From Streptomyces sp. SID486 (GTDB lineage: Bacteria; Actinomycetota; Actinomycetes; Streptomycetales; Streptomycetaceae), in assembly GCF_009865385.1 (NCBI RefSeq), contig NZ_WWJT01000104.1:1-37681 (forward strand): a stretch of DNA of 37,681 nt, given 5' to 3'. The notes under the pieces were generated by a model. It saw only the letters and a program-made list of their open reading frames with translations, made no database searches and was not told the DNA's origin. Made by a program: the position numbers and the translations under genes. Positions 6,624-16,243 of this stretch are shown here, in pieces (within the stretch, counting starts at the first letter, position 1; each line of letters opens with the position of its first letter).

Positions 6624-9600
6624 TCAGGCCGTGCGGGAACGCGTCGTCTTCTTCGCGGGCGTCGCCTTCTTCGCGGCCGTCGCCTTCTTCGTGGCCGCGG
6701 CGGCCTTCTTGGTGGCGGTGCTGTCGGCCTTGGCCGTCACCGTCTTCTTCGCCGGGGACTTGGCGGCGGCCGTCTTCCGCGTCGTACCACCGCGCCGCGC
6801 CTTCACCGGTTCGGCGTCGCTGATGCGGTCGGCGCCGAGGATCTCCCGCAGGAACTTGCCGGTGTGACTCGCCGGGACCCCGGCGACCTCCTCCGGCGTG
6901 CCCTCGGCGACCACCAGACCGCCGCCGGCACCGCCTTCCGGGCCCATGTCCACGAGCCAGTCGGCGGTCTTGATCACGTCGAGGTTGTGCTCGATGACGA
7001 TGACCGTGTTGCCCTTGTCGACCAGTCCGCCGAGAACCGTGAGCAGCTTGCTGATGTCCTCGAAGTGCAGACCGGTGGTCGGCTCGTCCAGGACGTAGAC
7101 CGTGCGTCCGGTGGACCGCTTCTGCAGTTCGCTGGCGAGCTTGACGCGCTGCGCCTCACCACCGGAGAGGGTGGTGGCGGACTGGCCGAGGCGGACGTAG
7201 CCGAGCCCCACGTCGTGCAGCGTCTTCAGGTGACGGGAGATCGCCGGGACCGCTTCGAAGAAGTGCATGGCCTCCTCGATCGGCATGTTCAGCACCTCGG
7301 CGATGGACTTGCCCTTGTAGTGGACCTCCAGGGTCTCCCGGTTGTACCGGGCGCCGTGGCAGACCTCGCACGGGACGTAGACGTCCGGGAGGAAGTTCAT
7401 CTCGATCTTGATGGTGCCGTCGCCCGCGCAGTTCTCGCAGCGACCGCCCTTGACGTTGAAGGAGAAGCGGCCGGGCAGGTAGCCCCGCACCTTCGCCTCG
7501 GTGGTCTCGGCGAAGAGCTTGCGGATGTGGTCGAAGACGCCGGTGTACGTCGCCGGGTTGGACCGGGGGGTACGGCCGATCGGCGACTGGTCGACGTGCA
7601 CGACCTTGTCGACCTGGTCGTCACCGTCCACGCGCGTGTGCCGGCCGGGGACGCTCCGGGCGCCGTTCAGCTCACGGGCCAGGTGCGTGTACAGGATGTC
7701 GTTGACCAGGGTGGACTTGCCGGATCCGGAGACACCGGTGACGGCCGTGAAGACGCCCAGCGGGAAGGACACGTCGATGTCCTGCAGGTTGTTCTCGCGG
7801 GCGCCGTGCACGGTGAGCTGCCGGGACGGGTCGCGCGGACGCCGTACGTCCGGGAGCGGGATCGCCTTGCGCCCGGAGAGGTACGCGCCGGTCTGCGACT
7901 CGGCGTTGTCGAGCAGCTCCTTCACGGAGCCGCTGTGGACGACCTTGCCGCCGTGCTCGCCGGCGCCGGGGCCGATGTCCACGATCCAGTCGGCGACCTT
8001 GATCGTGTCCTCGTCGTGCTCCACGACGATCAGGGTGTTGCCCATGTCGCGCAGGCGGACCAGGGTCTCGATCAGACGGTGGTTGTCCCGCTGGTGCAGA
8101 CCGATGGACGGCTCGTCCAGGACGTACAGGACGCCGACGAGTCCGGATCCGATCTGGGTGGCCAGACGGATGCGCTGGGCCTCGCCGCCGGAGAGGGTGC
8201 CGGCCGCGCGGTTGAGCGAGAGGTAGTCGAGGCCGACGTCGACCAGGAAGCGCAGCCGCTCGTTGACCTCCTTCAGGACCCGCTCGGCGATCTTCTTGTC
8301 GCGGGCGTTCAGCTTCAGCTTGCCCAGGAACTCCGCGCAGTCGCTGATCGACATCGCGGAGACCTCGGCGATCGACTTCTCCATGACCGTGACCGCGAGG
8401 ACGATCGGCTTCAGGCGCGTGCCCTCACAGGAGGGGCACGGCACCTCGCGCATGTAGCCCTCGAAGCGCTCACGGCTGGCGTCGCTCTCGGCCTCGCTGT
8501 GCCGGCGCTTCACGAACGGCACCGCGCCTTCGAAAGGCGTGGTGTAGACGCGTTCGCGGCCGTACCGGTTGCGGTAGCGGACCTCGATCTGTGTCTTGTG
8601 ACCGTTGAGCAGCGCCTTCTTGGCGCGCTGCGGGAGGCCGGCGAAGGGGATGTCGGTGCGGAAGCCGAGCGCGTCCGCGAGGGCGCCGATCAGACGGCCG
8701 AAGTAGTCCTTGGTGTGCCCGTGCGACCAGGGGTGGATCGCGCCCTCGTCCAGGGACTTGTCCGGGTCGGGGACGATCAGTTCGGGGTCGACCTCCATGC
8801 GCGTACCGATGCCGGTGCACTCGGGGCAGGCGCCGAAGGGCGAGTTGAAGGAGAAGGAGCGGGGCTCCAGCTCCTCGAAGGACAGGTCGTCGTACGGGCA
8901 GTACAGGTGCTCCGAGTACATGCGCTCGCGCTCGGGGTCGTCCTCGGGGAGGTCCACGAAGTCGAGGACGACCATGCCGCCGGACAGCCCGAGGGCCGTC
9001 TCCACGGAGTCGGTGAGGCGGCGCTTGGCGGAGTCCTTCACCGTGAGGCGGTCCACGACCACCTCGATGGTGTGCTTCTCCTGCTTCTTCAGGGTCGGCG
9101 GCTCGGACAGCTGGACGGTCTGGCCGTCCACACGCGCGCGGGAGTAGCCCTTGGTCTGGAGGTCGGCGAAGAGGTCGACGAACTCCCCCTTGCGCTCGCG
9201 CACCAGCGGGGACAGCACCTGGAAGCGGCTCCCCTCCGGCAGCTCCAGGACCTTGTCCACGATGGCCTGCGGCGACTGGCGCGAGATCGGTCGACCGCAC
9301 TGGGGGCAGTGCGGCTTGCCGATGCGCGCGAAGAGCAGTCGCAGGTAGTCGTAGACCTCGGTGATCGTGCCGACCGTGGAGCGGGGGTTCCGCGAGGTCG
9401 ACTTCTGGTCGATCGAGACGGCCGGGGACAGGCCCTCGATGAAGTCGACGTCGGGCTTGTCCATCTGGCCGAGGAACTGCCGGGCGTACGAGGAGAGCGA
9501 CTCCACGTAACGGCGCTGGCCCTCCGCGAAGATCGTGTCGAAGGCCAGGGAGGACTTGCCCGACCCGGACAGGCCCGTGAAGACGATGAGCGAGTCACGA

Positions 9601-9668
9601 GGCAGGTCGAGCGAGACATTCTTCAGGTTGTGCTCGCGCGCGCCACGGACGATGAGACGGTCGGCCAC
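6624..9668 (-). CDS. uvrA: Excinuclease ABC subunit A
   Basis: UvrA is the damage-sensing ABC ATPase of nucleotide excision repair (1014 residues). It has two ATP modules: Walker [10 protein letters not shown] (residues 32-40) with [16 protein letters not shown] and [15 protein letters not shown], then [15 protein letters not shown] with [15 protein letters not shown] and [15 protein letters not shown]. The second zinc finger is intact (CENC and CEVC separated by about 19 residues). The first starts CPYD instead of CxxC, which from memory is usual in actinomycete UvrA. The last 60 residues are a Lys/Ala/Thr tail with repeated KK. GTG 9668 ([17 protein letters not shown]) is chosen because it matches the conserved family N-terminus; GTG 9680 is an alternative, and longer versions pass through the promoter. 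A DNA-damage-type promoter lies 56-78 bp upstream. Confidence 0.97.
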   Translation of the reverse strand: MADRLIVRGAREHNLKNVSLDLPRDSLIVFTGLSGSGKSSLAFDTIFAEGQRRYVESLSSYARQFLGQMDKPDVDFIEGLSPAVSIDQKSTSRNPRSTVGTITEVYDYLRLLFARIGKPHCPQCGRPISRQSPQAIVDKVLELPEGSRFQVLSPLVRERKGEFVDLFADLQTKGYSRARVDGQTVQLSEPPTLKKQEKHTIEVVVDRLTVKDSAKRRLTDSVETALGLSGGMVVLDFVDLPEDDPERERMYSEHLYCPYDDLSFEELEPRSFSFNSPFGACPECTGIGTRMEVDPELIVPDPDKSLDEGAIHPWSHGHTKDYFGRLIGALADALGFRTDIPFAGLPQRAKKALLNGHKTQIEVRYRNRYGRERVYTTPFEGAVPFVKRRHSEAESDASRERFEGYMREVPCPSCEGTRLKPIVLAVTVMEKSIAEVSAMSISDCAEFLGKLKLNARDKKIAERVLKEVNERLRFLVDVGLDYLSLNRAAGTLSGGEAQRIRLATQIGSGLVGVLYVLDEPSIGLHQRDNHRLIETLVRLRDMGNTLIVVEHDEDTIKVADWIVDIGPGAGEHGGKVVHSGSVKELLDNAESQTGAYLSGRKAIPLPDVRRPRDPSRQLTVHGARENNLQDIDVSFPLGVFTAVTGVSGSGKSTLVNDILYTHLARELNGARSVPGRHTRVDGDDQVDKVVHVDQSPIGRTPRSNPATYTGVFDHIRKLFAETTEAKVRGYLPGRFSFNVKGGRCENCAGDGTIKIEMNFLPDVYVPCEVCHGARYNRETLEVHYKGKSIAEVLNMPIEEAMHFFEAVPAISRHLKTLHDVGLGYVRLGQSATTLSGGEAQRVKLASELQKRSTGRTVYVLDEPTTGLHFEDISKLLTVLGGLVDKGNTVIVIEHNLDVIKTADWLVDMGPEGGAGGGLVVAEGTPEEVAGVPASHTGKFLREILGADRISDAEPVKARRGGTTRKTAAAKSPAKKTVTAKADSTATKKAAAATKKATAAKKATPAKKTTRSRTA

Positions 9669-9723
9669 GCCGGTCCGCACCTTTCTTGAGAGAAGTGACA
9701 GGGGCGAGCCCCTGTGCTTCTTC

Positions 9724-9746
9724 AGACTAGGGGGAGCCACTGACAA
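9724..9746 (-). promoter_or_regulatory. RecA-NDp/PafBC-type promoter of uvrA
   Basis: Minus strand: TTGTCAGTG (9746-9738), 8 nt, TAGTCT (9729-9724). This is a perfect match to the TTGTC(A/G)GTG-N8-TANNNT composite. Transcription should start near 9717, giving a leader of about 50 nt, so unlike uvrB, uvrC and ogt this mRNA is not leaderless. No GAAC-N4-GTTC LexA box is seen in the 223-bp spacer. Confidence 0.85.
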
Positions 9747-9851
9747 CGCCGGTCGGATTGCCCGGTTGCATAACAACCCCCGGCCTTCCAGCATGCCCGA
9801 CGCCGTCTTCGACGATATAGCACGTGCATTCGATTCGAGGGCGAGGTCCAC

Positions 9852-9884
9852 CACCTTCACCCGAAGGTGTGGCCGGGCTAGGGT
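9852..9884 (+). promoter_or_regulatory. Leaderless promoter with inverted repeat, MDMPI-fold gene
   Basis: TAGGGT (9879-9884) sits 7 nt before ATG 9892, the layout of a leaderless actinobacterial mRNA. An inverted repeat CACCTTC-ACCC-GAAGGTG (9852-9869) overlaps the expected -35 position and could be an operator. Confidence 0.6.
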
Positions 9885-9891
9885 CGGCGCC

Positions 9892-10578
9892 ATGATGGAT
9901 CACGCCCATGACCTGGCCTGTGTACGTGAAGCGACCGACCGGCTCCTCACCGCGGTCGCCGAACTGGACAACGCCTCGCTCGCCGAGCCGTCACGGCTTC
10001 CGGGCTGGAGCCGCGGACACGTCCTCGCCCACCTCGCCCGGAACGCGGACGCGCTCGTGAACGTCCTCCAGGGCCGTCCCATGTACGCGAGTGCCGAAGC
10101 GCGGGACGCCGACATCGCGCGCGACGCCGCGCGCCCCCTGGAGGCCCAGGTCGCCGACGTCCGGGAGAGCGCGGACCGCTTCCAGGCGGCCGGGGACGCA
10201 CCCGCGGACTGGTCCCGCACGGTGGAGCTGCGCAACGGGGTCACCGACTCCGCGTCCCGGGTGCCCTTCCGCCGGTGGGCGGAGGTGGACCTGCACCACG
10301 TCGACCTCGGGATCGGCTACGAGCTGGAGGATCTGCCGGCGGAGTTCCTGGAGCGGGAGGCCGCCTTCCTCACGCAGCGGTTCTCCGGGCACCCCGACGT
10401 CCCGGCGACCCGCGTGACGGACGGCACGCGCGTGTGGACCACCGGGCGCGAGGGCGGCACACCCGGGGTCACCGTCACGGGGCGGCCCGCGGACGTGGTG
10501 GGCTGGCTCGCCGGGCGCCGTGCCGGGACGGCACTGACGGTGGACGGCGGGGAGCTGCCGAAGCTGCCCCCGCTGTAG
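9892..10578 (+). CDS. Maleylpyruvate isomerase family (DinB/MDMPI-fold) protein
   Basis: This 228-residue protein has the DinB-like four-helix fold of mycothiol-dependent maleylpyruvate isomerase. The metal triad is visible: His47 in [16 protein letters not shown], and Glu131 and His135 in [12 protein letters not shown], with the Glu-to-His spacing of 4 seen in the family. The C-terminal part (about 140-228) resembles the smaller MDMPI C-terminal domain. The reaction is not known; members are metal-dependent thiol (mycothiol) transferases or isomerases. Two consecutive ATGs (9892, 9895) are possible starts; 9892 fits a leaderless message with TAGGGT 7 nt upstream. It is divergent from uvrA and followed after 69 bp by a metallo-beta-lactamase-fold hydrolase with its own leaderless promoter, which hints at a shared thiol-detoxification theme, an inference only. 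Confidence 0.88.
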   Translation: MMDHAHDLACVREATDRLLTAVAELDNASLAEPSRLPGWSRGHVLAHLARNADALVNVLQGRPMYASAEARDADIARDAARPLEAQVADVRESADRFQAAGDAPADWSRTVELRNGVTDSASRVPFRRWAEVDLHHVDLGIGYELEDLPAEFLEREAAFLTQRFSGHPDVPATRVTDGTRVWTTGREGGTPGVTVTGRPADVVGWLAGRRAGTALTVDGGELPKLPPL

Positions 10579-10635
10579 GACCCACGCGTGCCGGCCGGGC
10601 CGCCCGGACGGCCACCCGCCGGCACGCGACCGCTA

Positions 10636-10641
10636 TAGGCT
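10636..10641 (+). promoter_or_regulatory. -10 box of leaderless MBL-fold gene
   Basis: TAGGCT lies 6 nt upstream of ATG 10648, with no ribosome binding site between them. This is the leaderless layout; no clear -35 is seen. Confidence 0.5.
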
Positions 10642-10647
10642 GCCGCC

Positions 10648-11304
10648 ATGACGTACTCCGGAGAGGTCAAGGTCGGCGGACCGGCGGATGTGCACGAGCT
10701 GAAAGACCTGATGATCACCAAGATCGCGGTCGGCCCGATGGACAACAACGCCTACCTGCTGCGCTGCCGGGCCACCGACGAGCAGCTCCTGATCGACGCC
10801 GCCAGCGAGGCGCACACCCTTCTCGCCATGATCGGTGACGACGGCATCGCGTCCGTCGTCACCACGCACCAGCACGGCGATCACTGGCAGGCGCTCGCCG
10901 AGGTCGTCGCCGCCACGGGCGCGCGCACGTACGCCGGCCGCGACGACGCCGAGGGCATCCCGGTGCCCACCGACGTGCTCGTCGACGACGGTGACGTCAT
11001 CAGGGTCGGCCGGGTGGAACTCACCGCGCGCCACCTGGTCGGCCACACGCCCGGTTCGATCGCGCTGGTCTACGACGACCCGCACGGCCACCCGCACGTC
11101 TTCACCGGGGACTGCCTCTTCCCCGGCGGCGTCGGCAACACGCACAAGGACCCGAAGGCGTTCGCCCGGTTGATCCACGACGTGGAGACGAGGATCTTCG
11201 ACGTGCTGCCGGACGAGACCTGGGTCTATCCGGGGCACGGCGACGACACCACGCTGGGCGCGGAGCGGCCGCATCTTCCGGAGTGGCACGCGCGCGGGTG
11301 GTGA
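10648..11304 (+). CDS. Metallo-beta-lactamase fold hydrolase (glyoxalase II-like)
   Basis: This 218-residue binuclear-metal hydrolase has the complete site: THQHGDHW (His74, His76, Asp78, His79), GHTPGS (His133), TGDCLF (Asp155) and YPGHGDDT (His197). The order and spacing resemble glyoxalase II-type thioester hydrolases and persulfide dioxygenase relatives rather than true beta-lactamases, and there is no signal peptide, so it is cytoplasmic. A plausible substrate is an S-acyl mycothiol or related thioester, by analogy only. ATG 10648 is supported by the TAGGCT box 6 nt upstream. Translation of the mRNA would begin at its 5' end. GGCGCGCGCC palindromes downstream may end transcription. Confidence 0.93.
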   Translation: MTYSGEVKVGGPADVHELKDLMITKIAVGPMDNNAYLLRCRATDEQLLIDAASEAHTLLAMIGDDGIASVVTTHQHGDHWQALAEVVAATGARTYAGRDDAEGIPVPTDVLVDDGDVIRVGRVELTARHLVGHTPGSIALVYDDPHGHPHVFTGDCLFPGGVGNTHKDPKAFARLIHDVETRIFDVLPDETWVYPGHGDDTTLGAERPHLPEWHARGW

Positions 11305-11672
11305 GCGGACGCCCGGCCCCTGCACGCACGCTGGGCGCGCGCCCTCTGCCGGGCGCGCGCCTCGCACACGCGCCCGGCGCGCACCCCCTTGGCGCGCGCC
11401 CCGTGTGAATCCTTCGCCCGTACCAGCGCCCCGCGCCCACTCCCGGAGTGCGCGCGTCTGCGGTCAACTGGTGGCAGCCCCGCACAGGATGACGGCTCCT
11501 GCGCGGTAGGGGCCGCCGGTCACCACCCCGCCCTCGGCCGGCGGCCCAGGCCCGGGCACGCGCGCGTGAGCCACGCCCGCCGCGTTCACACCGCCGCAAC
11601 ACCCGTTCCCAGTATGCGGACACCTACCGCTGTGACCTGGACAGACAGGGCGTTCGCTGCCACTCTCCCGCC
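11305..11672. other. Intergenic region with GGCGCGCGCC palindromes
   Basis: This 368-bp spacer contains three copies of the 10-bp palindrome GGCGCGCGCC (11332-11341, 11350-11359, 11389-11398) and related GC-only segments that can pair with each other, probably a terminator of the MBL-fold gene. The rest, up to the importer gene, shows no gene. CACTCT 6 nt before ATG 11673 is a weak leaderless -10 candidate. Confidence 0.5.
11332..11398. terminator. Clustered GGCGCGCGCC hairpins
   Basis: Copies 1 and 2, separated by 8 nt, can form a 10-bp stem; copy 3 lies 29 nt further on. There is no T-run. It is likely a factor-assisted or structure-only terminator after the MBL-fold gene. Confidence 0.45.
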
Positions 11673-12557
11673 ATGCACCCTGCCCCTCGCGCCCTGCGCC
11701 GCGCGGTCGCCGCCGCCACCGTAGCCCTGCTCGCCACCGCTGTCGGCTGTGCGCCGCAGCCCGAGGAGAAGGCGTCGGCCGGCCCGTCCGGGTCGACCGC
11801 GAAGAGCTGCGCCCGGGGCGCACTCGCCACCAGGACGGCCGGGAAGCTGACGATCGCGACGGACGAACCGGCGTACGAGCCCTGGTTCAAGGACGACAAG
11901 CCCGCCAACGGCGAGGGCTTCGAGTCGGCGGTCGCCTACGCCGTGGCGAAGCAGCTCGGGTACGGCAAGGACGCGGTCGTGTGGCAGAGCGTGCCGTTCA
12001 ACAAGGCGTTCGCCCCGGGGGTGAAGAACTTCGACCTCGACATCAACCAGGTGTCGATCAGCGCCGAACGCAGGAAGGCCGTGGACTTCTCCTCCGGCTA
12101 CTACGACGTGCGCCAGGCGGTCATCGCGCTCAAGGGCGGCGCGGGCGCCCGCGCGACGGGCATCGCGGACCTGAAGAAGCTCAGACTCGGCGCGCAGGTG
12201 GGCACCACGAGCCTCGACTACATCACCGACGTCGTGAAACCGACGCGGCAACCCGCCGTCTACGCCAAGAACGACCAGGCCAAGTCCGCGCTGAAGAACG
12301 GTCAGGTCGACGCGGTCGTCACCGATCTGCCGACGGCTTTCTACATCACCTCGGCCGAGGTCACCGACGCCAGGATCGTCGGCCAGTTCGAGAACCAGGG
12401 CGGTACGCCCGAGCAGTTCGGGCTCGTACTGGACAAGGGCAGCGCGCTGACCCCGTGCGTGACCGGCGCCGTCGACGCCCTGCGCGAGAACGGCACGCTG
12501 GCCGCGATCGAGAAGCGGTGGCTCTCGGACGCCGTCGACGCCCCGGTGCTCAAGTGA
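11673..12557 (+). CDS. Amino-acid ABC transporter substrate-binding lipoprotein
   Basis: This 294-residue family-3 solute-binding protein has an N-terminal Arg-rich and hydrophobic signal ending in a lipobox (LATAVGC, Cys about 26), so it is a membrane-tethered extracellular receptor. The mature part has the expected two-lobe features: LTIATDEPAYEPW at the first strand, GEGFESAVAYAVAKQLGY, FDLDINQVSISAERRKAVDFSSGYY, LRLGAQVGTTSLDYI, DAVVTDLPTAFYI and the C-terminal AIEKRWL helix. The conserved Arg that binds the alpha-carboxylate (AERRKAVDFS region) is present, so polar or charged amino acids are the likely ligands; the exact one cannot be read. Its stop overlaps the GTG of the permease. It is the first gene of a three-gene importer operon. 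Confidence 0.93.
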   Translation: MHPAPRALRRAVAAATVALLATAVGCAPQPEEKASAGPSGSTAKSCARGALATRTAGKLTIATDEPAYEPWFKDDKPANGEGFESAVAYAVAKQLGYGKDAVVWQSVPFNKAFAPGVKNFDLDINQVSISAERRKAVDFSSGYYDVRQAVIALKGGAGARATGIADLKKLRLGAQVGTTSLDYITDVVKPTRQPAVYAKNDQAKSALKNGQVDAVVTDLPTAFYITSAEVTDARIVGQFENQGGTPEQFGLVLDKGSALTPCVTGAVDALRENGTLAAIEKRWLSDAVDAPVLK

Positions 12558-13470
12558 CGGTCACCAAGGACGAGTCGGCCCGGGAGGGGGCGGACGACAA
12601 GGGTGACATGGCCGGCGGCGCCGACGACGGCTACGTGCCCTCCGAGCGGCGCCTGGCACGCGAGCGCCACCGGCGCGTGCGGGCGCGCCGCGCCACGGCT
12701 CTCGCGGCCCTGTCCACCCTGGTCACGGCCGCCGTGCTGTACCTGGTCGTCGTCAACGCCCCGGGGTGGCCCCGCACCAGGGAGACCTTCTTCAGCGCCC
12801 ACTACGCGCGCGAGGCGTTCCCGAAGGTCCTCGAAGGACTGTGGCTGAACATCCGTCTGCTGCTGGTCTGCGGCGTCGCCGTCCTCGTCCTCGGCATGCT
12901 GATCGCCGTCGCGCGGACCCTGCGCGGACCCGTGTTCTTCCCCCTCCGGGTGCTGGCGGCGGCCTACACCGACTTCTTCCGCGGGCTGCCGCTGATCATC
13001 AACCTGATGATCGTGGTCCTGGGCGTACCGGCGCTGCGGCTGCAGGGCGTGACGGTCGATCCGGTGATGCTCGGCGGTACGGCGCTGACGCTGACGTACT
13101 CGGCGTACGTGGCGGAGGTGTTCCGGGCCGGCATCGAGTCCGTCCATCCCTCGCAGCGCGCGGCGGCACGCTCGCTGGGGCTCACCAACCGGCAGGCGCT
13201 GCGCCATGTCGTCCTGCCGCAGGCGGTGCGCCGTCAGGTGCCGCCGCTGCTGAACGACCTGGTGTCGCTGCAGAAGGACACCGGTCTGGTGTCCATCGGC
13301 GGTGCGGTGGACGCCGTACGGGCGGCCGACATCATCGTGGGCCGCAGCCTGAACTACACGCCGTACATCGTCGCGGGGCTGGTGTTCGTGGCGCTGACCA
13401 TCCCGATGACCCGGCTCACCGACTGGGTGACGGCGCGGATGGACCGGCAGCGGGCCCAGGGAGGGTCGTC

Positions 13471-13474
<4 letters not shown>
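12554..13474 (+). CDS. Amino-acid ABC transporter permease
   Basis: This 306-residue inner-membrane subunit of the importer starts with about 45 hydrophilic residues, many Arg, before the first membrane segment (TALAALSTLVTAAVLYLVVV). A HisM/GlnP-type core follows with about four more helices. The ATPase-docking EAA loop is clear (AEVFRAGIESVHPSQRAAARSLGLTNRQA), and PQAVRRQVPPLLNDLVSLQKDTGLVS is typical of polar amino-acid permeases. GTG 12554 overlaps the stop of the binding-protein gene (GTGA); ATG 12608 is an alternative that would drop part of the hydrophilic extension. With one permease gene only, the channel is presumably a homodimer. Confidence 0.93.
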
Positions 13475-14268
<794 letters not shown>

Positions 14269-14279
14269 TCCCGCGCTGG

Positions 14280-14753
14280 CTACGCGTCCGCCTGCGCCGC
14301 CCCGGCCAGGGCCGCCACCCGCTCCACGCCGAACGCGTAGCCCTGCACTCCGCAGCCGGCGATCACCCCGTCGGCCCGCAGCGAGACGTACGAGTGGTGC
14401 CGGAACGATTCACGCCGGTGGATGTTGGAGATGTGCACCTCCAGCACGGGCATGCCGTCGCAGGCGTTGAGCGCGTCCAGAATCGCGACCGACGTGTGCG
14501 AGTAGGCGCCGGGGTTGATGACGATCCCGCAGTGGCCGAGCCGCGCCTCATGGATCCAGTCGACCAGTTCCCCCTCGTGGTTGGACTGCCGGAAGTCCAC
14601 CGTGCCGCCGTGCGCGGCTGCCGCCTTCGCGCAGAGCGCCTCCACGTCGGCCAGTGTCTCCCGGCCGTAGATCTCGGGCTGGCGCTGGCCGAGCAGGTTC
14701 AGGTTGGGCCCGTTGAGGATCATGATCGGGGCGTTGGCCAGGGTGCGGGGCAC
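14280..14753 (-). CDS. aroQ: Type II 3-dehydroquinate dehydratase
   Basis: AroQ removes water from 3-dehydroquinate to give 3-dehydroshikimate, the third step of the shikimate pathway, as a cytoplasmic dodecamer. The 157-residue sequence is typical. The flexible lid [10 protein letters not shown] carries the catalytic Arg24 and Tyr29. [12 protein letters not shown] binds the carboxylate, and [18 protein letters not shown] contains the catalytic His107. I recall the S. coelicolor enzyme as nearly identical. The start is GTG 14753 with GGAGG about 4 nt upstream; an internal ATG at residue 11 is less likely because it would trim the N-terminal strand. No other shikimate gene lies here; the divergent neighbour is an MHS-family transporter, a family that includes the E. 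coli shikimate permease. Confidence 0.96.
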   Translation of the reverse strand: MPRTLANAPIMILNGPNLNLLGQRQPEIYGRETLADVEALCAKAAAAHGGTVDFRQSNHEGELVDWIHEARLGHCGIVINPGAYSHTSVAILDALNACDGMPVLEVHISNIHRRESFRHHSYVSLRADGVIAGCGVQGYAFGVERVAALAGAAQADA

Positions 14754-14931
14754 GGTTCCTCCGGTCCGTCAGGGGCGGTGCGTCTGCGACCGCCGCACGC
14801 ACCCGGTGTATCACGGCCGCCGGGGCGGGCAGCCGGCTGTTGCACGCCGCTCGCCACGGCGTGCGCTCAGGTCTCTCGAGCACCCCCGTACGCCCCCGTA
14901 ACGCTTGATCACTGCGGGTAGTTGAAGCGGC

Positions 14932-16236
14932 ATGCGCGATGTACACGCTGTGAGCACCCCGTCCATGCCGCGGCTCGCCGCCGCCTCGCTCGCCGGGACG
15001 GCGATCGAGTTCTACGACTTCTTCGTCTACGGGACCGCCGCGGCTCTGGTTCTGGGACCGTTGTTCTTCCCGACGTTCTCACCGCTCGCGGCGACGCTCG
15101 CGGCGTTCGGGACGTTCGGAGTGGGGTTCGTGGCCAGACCGCTGGGCTCGGTGCTGTTCGGCCATCTCGGGGACCGGCGCGGGCGGCGGCCGGTGCTCGT
15201 CATCTCGCTGCTGCTCACCGGCGCCTCCACGGTCGCGGTCGGCTGTGTGCCGTCCTACGGGACCATCGGCGTGGCCGCGCCCGTCCTGCTGCTCGTCCTG
15301 CGCTTCCTGCAGGGGCTAGGGCTCGGCGGGGAGTGGGGCGGGGCGGTGCTGCTGACCGCCGAGCACGCTCCCGCCGGGCGGCGCGGTCTGTGGTCCAGCT
15401 TTCCCCAGGTGGGTCCGGCGCTCGGTTTCCTCCTGGCCAACGGGGTCATGCTCGTGCTGTCGGCGTCGCTGTCCGACGCGGAGTTCGCGCGCTGGGGCTG
15501 GCGGGTGCCGTTCTGGGCGGCCGGCGCGCTGGCGCTGGCGGGTCTGTGGCTGCGCTCGTCGCTCACGGAGAGTCCCCGGTTCCTGGAGATCGACGACCAC
15601 GCGCGCATGCCGTTCGTCGAGGTCGTACGGCACCACGGGCGGCTGGTGCTGCTGACGGCGGGGGCGCTGGCCGTCGGCTACGCGGTGTTCTACGCGGTGA
15701 CGACCTGGTCGCTGGCGTACGCGACGGAGCGGCTCGGCGTGAGCCGTACGGTCATGCTGATGTGCATCATGGGCGCGGTGGTCGTGAAGGGCACGCTCAC
15801 GCCCTTCCTGGCGCTGTGCGGCGACCGGTACGGGCGCCGGCCGATGTGTCTGGCGGGGTGCACGGCCTGCGTGCTGTGGATGCTGCCGATGGTCGCGCTG
15901 CTGGCGACCGGTGAGCCACTGCTGATGTTCCTCGCCGTCCTGGGCGCCCTGCTCGCCTTCATCACCATGTTCGCGGTGATCGCCGCCTACCTGCCGGAGC
16001 TGTTCGAGCCGCGGGTGCGCTGCACGGGTGCCGCCGTGGGCTACAACCTCGGCGGGGTCCTCGGCGGCGCTCTCACCCCGATCGTGGCCACGGCGCTCGC
16101 GGAACGGGGCGGGCGGGTGCCGTGGGGCGTGGGGGTGTACCTGACGGGCATCGCACTGGTCAGCCTGGTGTGTTTCGCGCTGCTTCCGGAGACCCGGCCG
16201 GCGCCCGCGCCGGTGGCGGAACCGGCCACGGGCTGA
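14932..16236 (+). CDS. MHS-family MFS transporter
   Basis: This 434-residue, 12-helix membrane protein belongs to the metabolite:H+ symporter branch of the major facilitator superfamily. Diagnostic features: GTAIEFYDFFVYGTAAALV in helix 1, the loop-2 motif GHLGDRRGRRPVLV, RFLQGLGLGGEWGGAVLLTAEHAPAGRRG, GWRVPFW, and a second loop motif GDRYGRRPM. The substrate cannot be read; the family carries proline/betaine, citrate, alpha-ketoglutarate and shikimate. The divergent neighbour aroQ makes a shikimate-pathway metabolite conceivable, but this is weak. The start may be ATG 14932 or GTG 14950; neither has a strong ribosome binding site. It is convergent with the antiporter gene, 7 bp apart. Confidence 0.9.
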   Translation: MRDVHAVSTPSMPRLAAASLAGTAIEFYDFFVYGTAAALVLGPLFFPTFSPLAATLAAFGTFGVGFVARPLGSVLFGHLGDRRGRRPVLVISLLLTGASTVAVGCVPSYGTIGVAAPVLLLVLRFLQGLGLGGEWGGAVLLTAEHAPAGRRGLWSSFPQVGPALGFLLANGVMLVLSASLSDAEFARWGWRVPFWAAGALALAGLWLRSSLTESPRFLEIDDHARMPFVEVVRHHGRLVLLTAGALAVGYAVFYAVTTWSLAYATERLGVSRTVMLMCIMGAVVVKGTLTPFLALCGDRYGRRPMCLAGCTACVLWMLPMVALLATGEPLLMFLAVLGALLAFITMFAVIAAYLPELFEPRVRCTGAAVGYNLGGVLGGALTPIVATALAERGGRVPWGVGVYLTGIALVSLVCFALLPETRPAPAPVAEPATG

Positions 16237-16243
16237 CCGTCCC

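Noticed and set aside
6441..9689. 1082-codon plus-strand open frame opposite uvrA
   Set aside because: It is a shadow of uvrA (high GC keeps the opposite strand open); no family motif is present and it starts inside pfkB.
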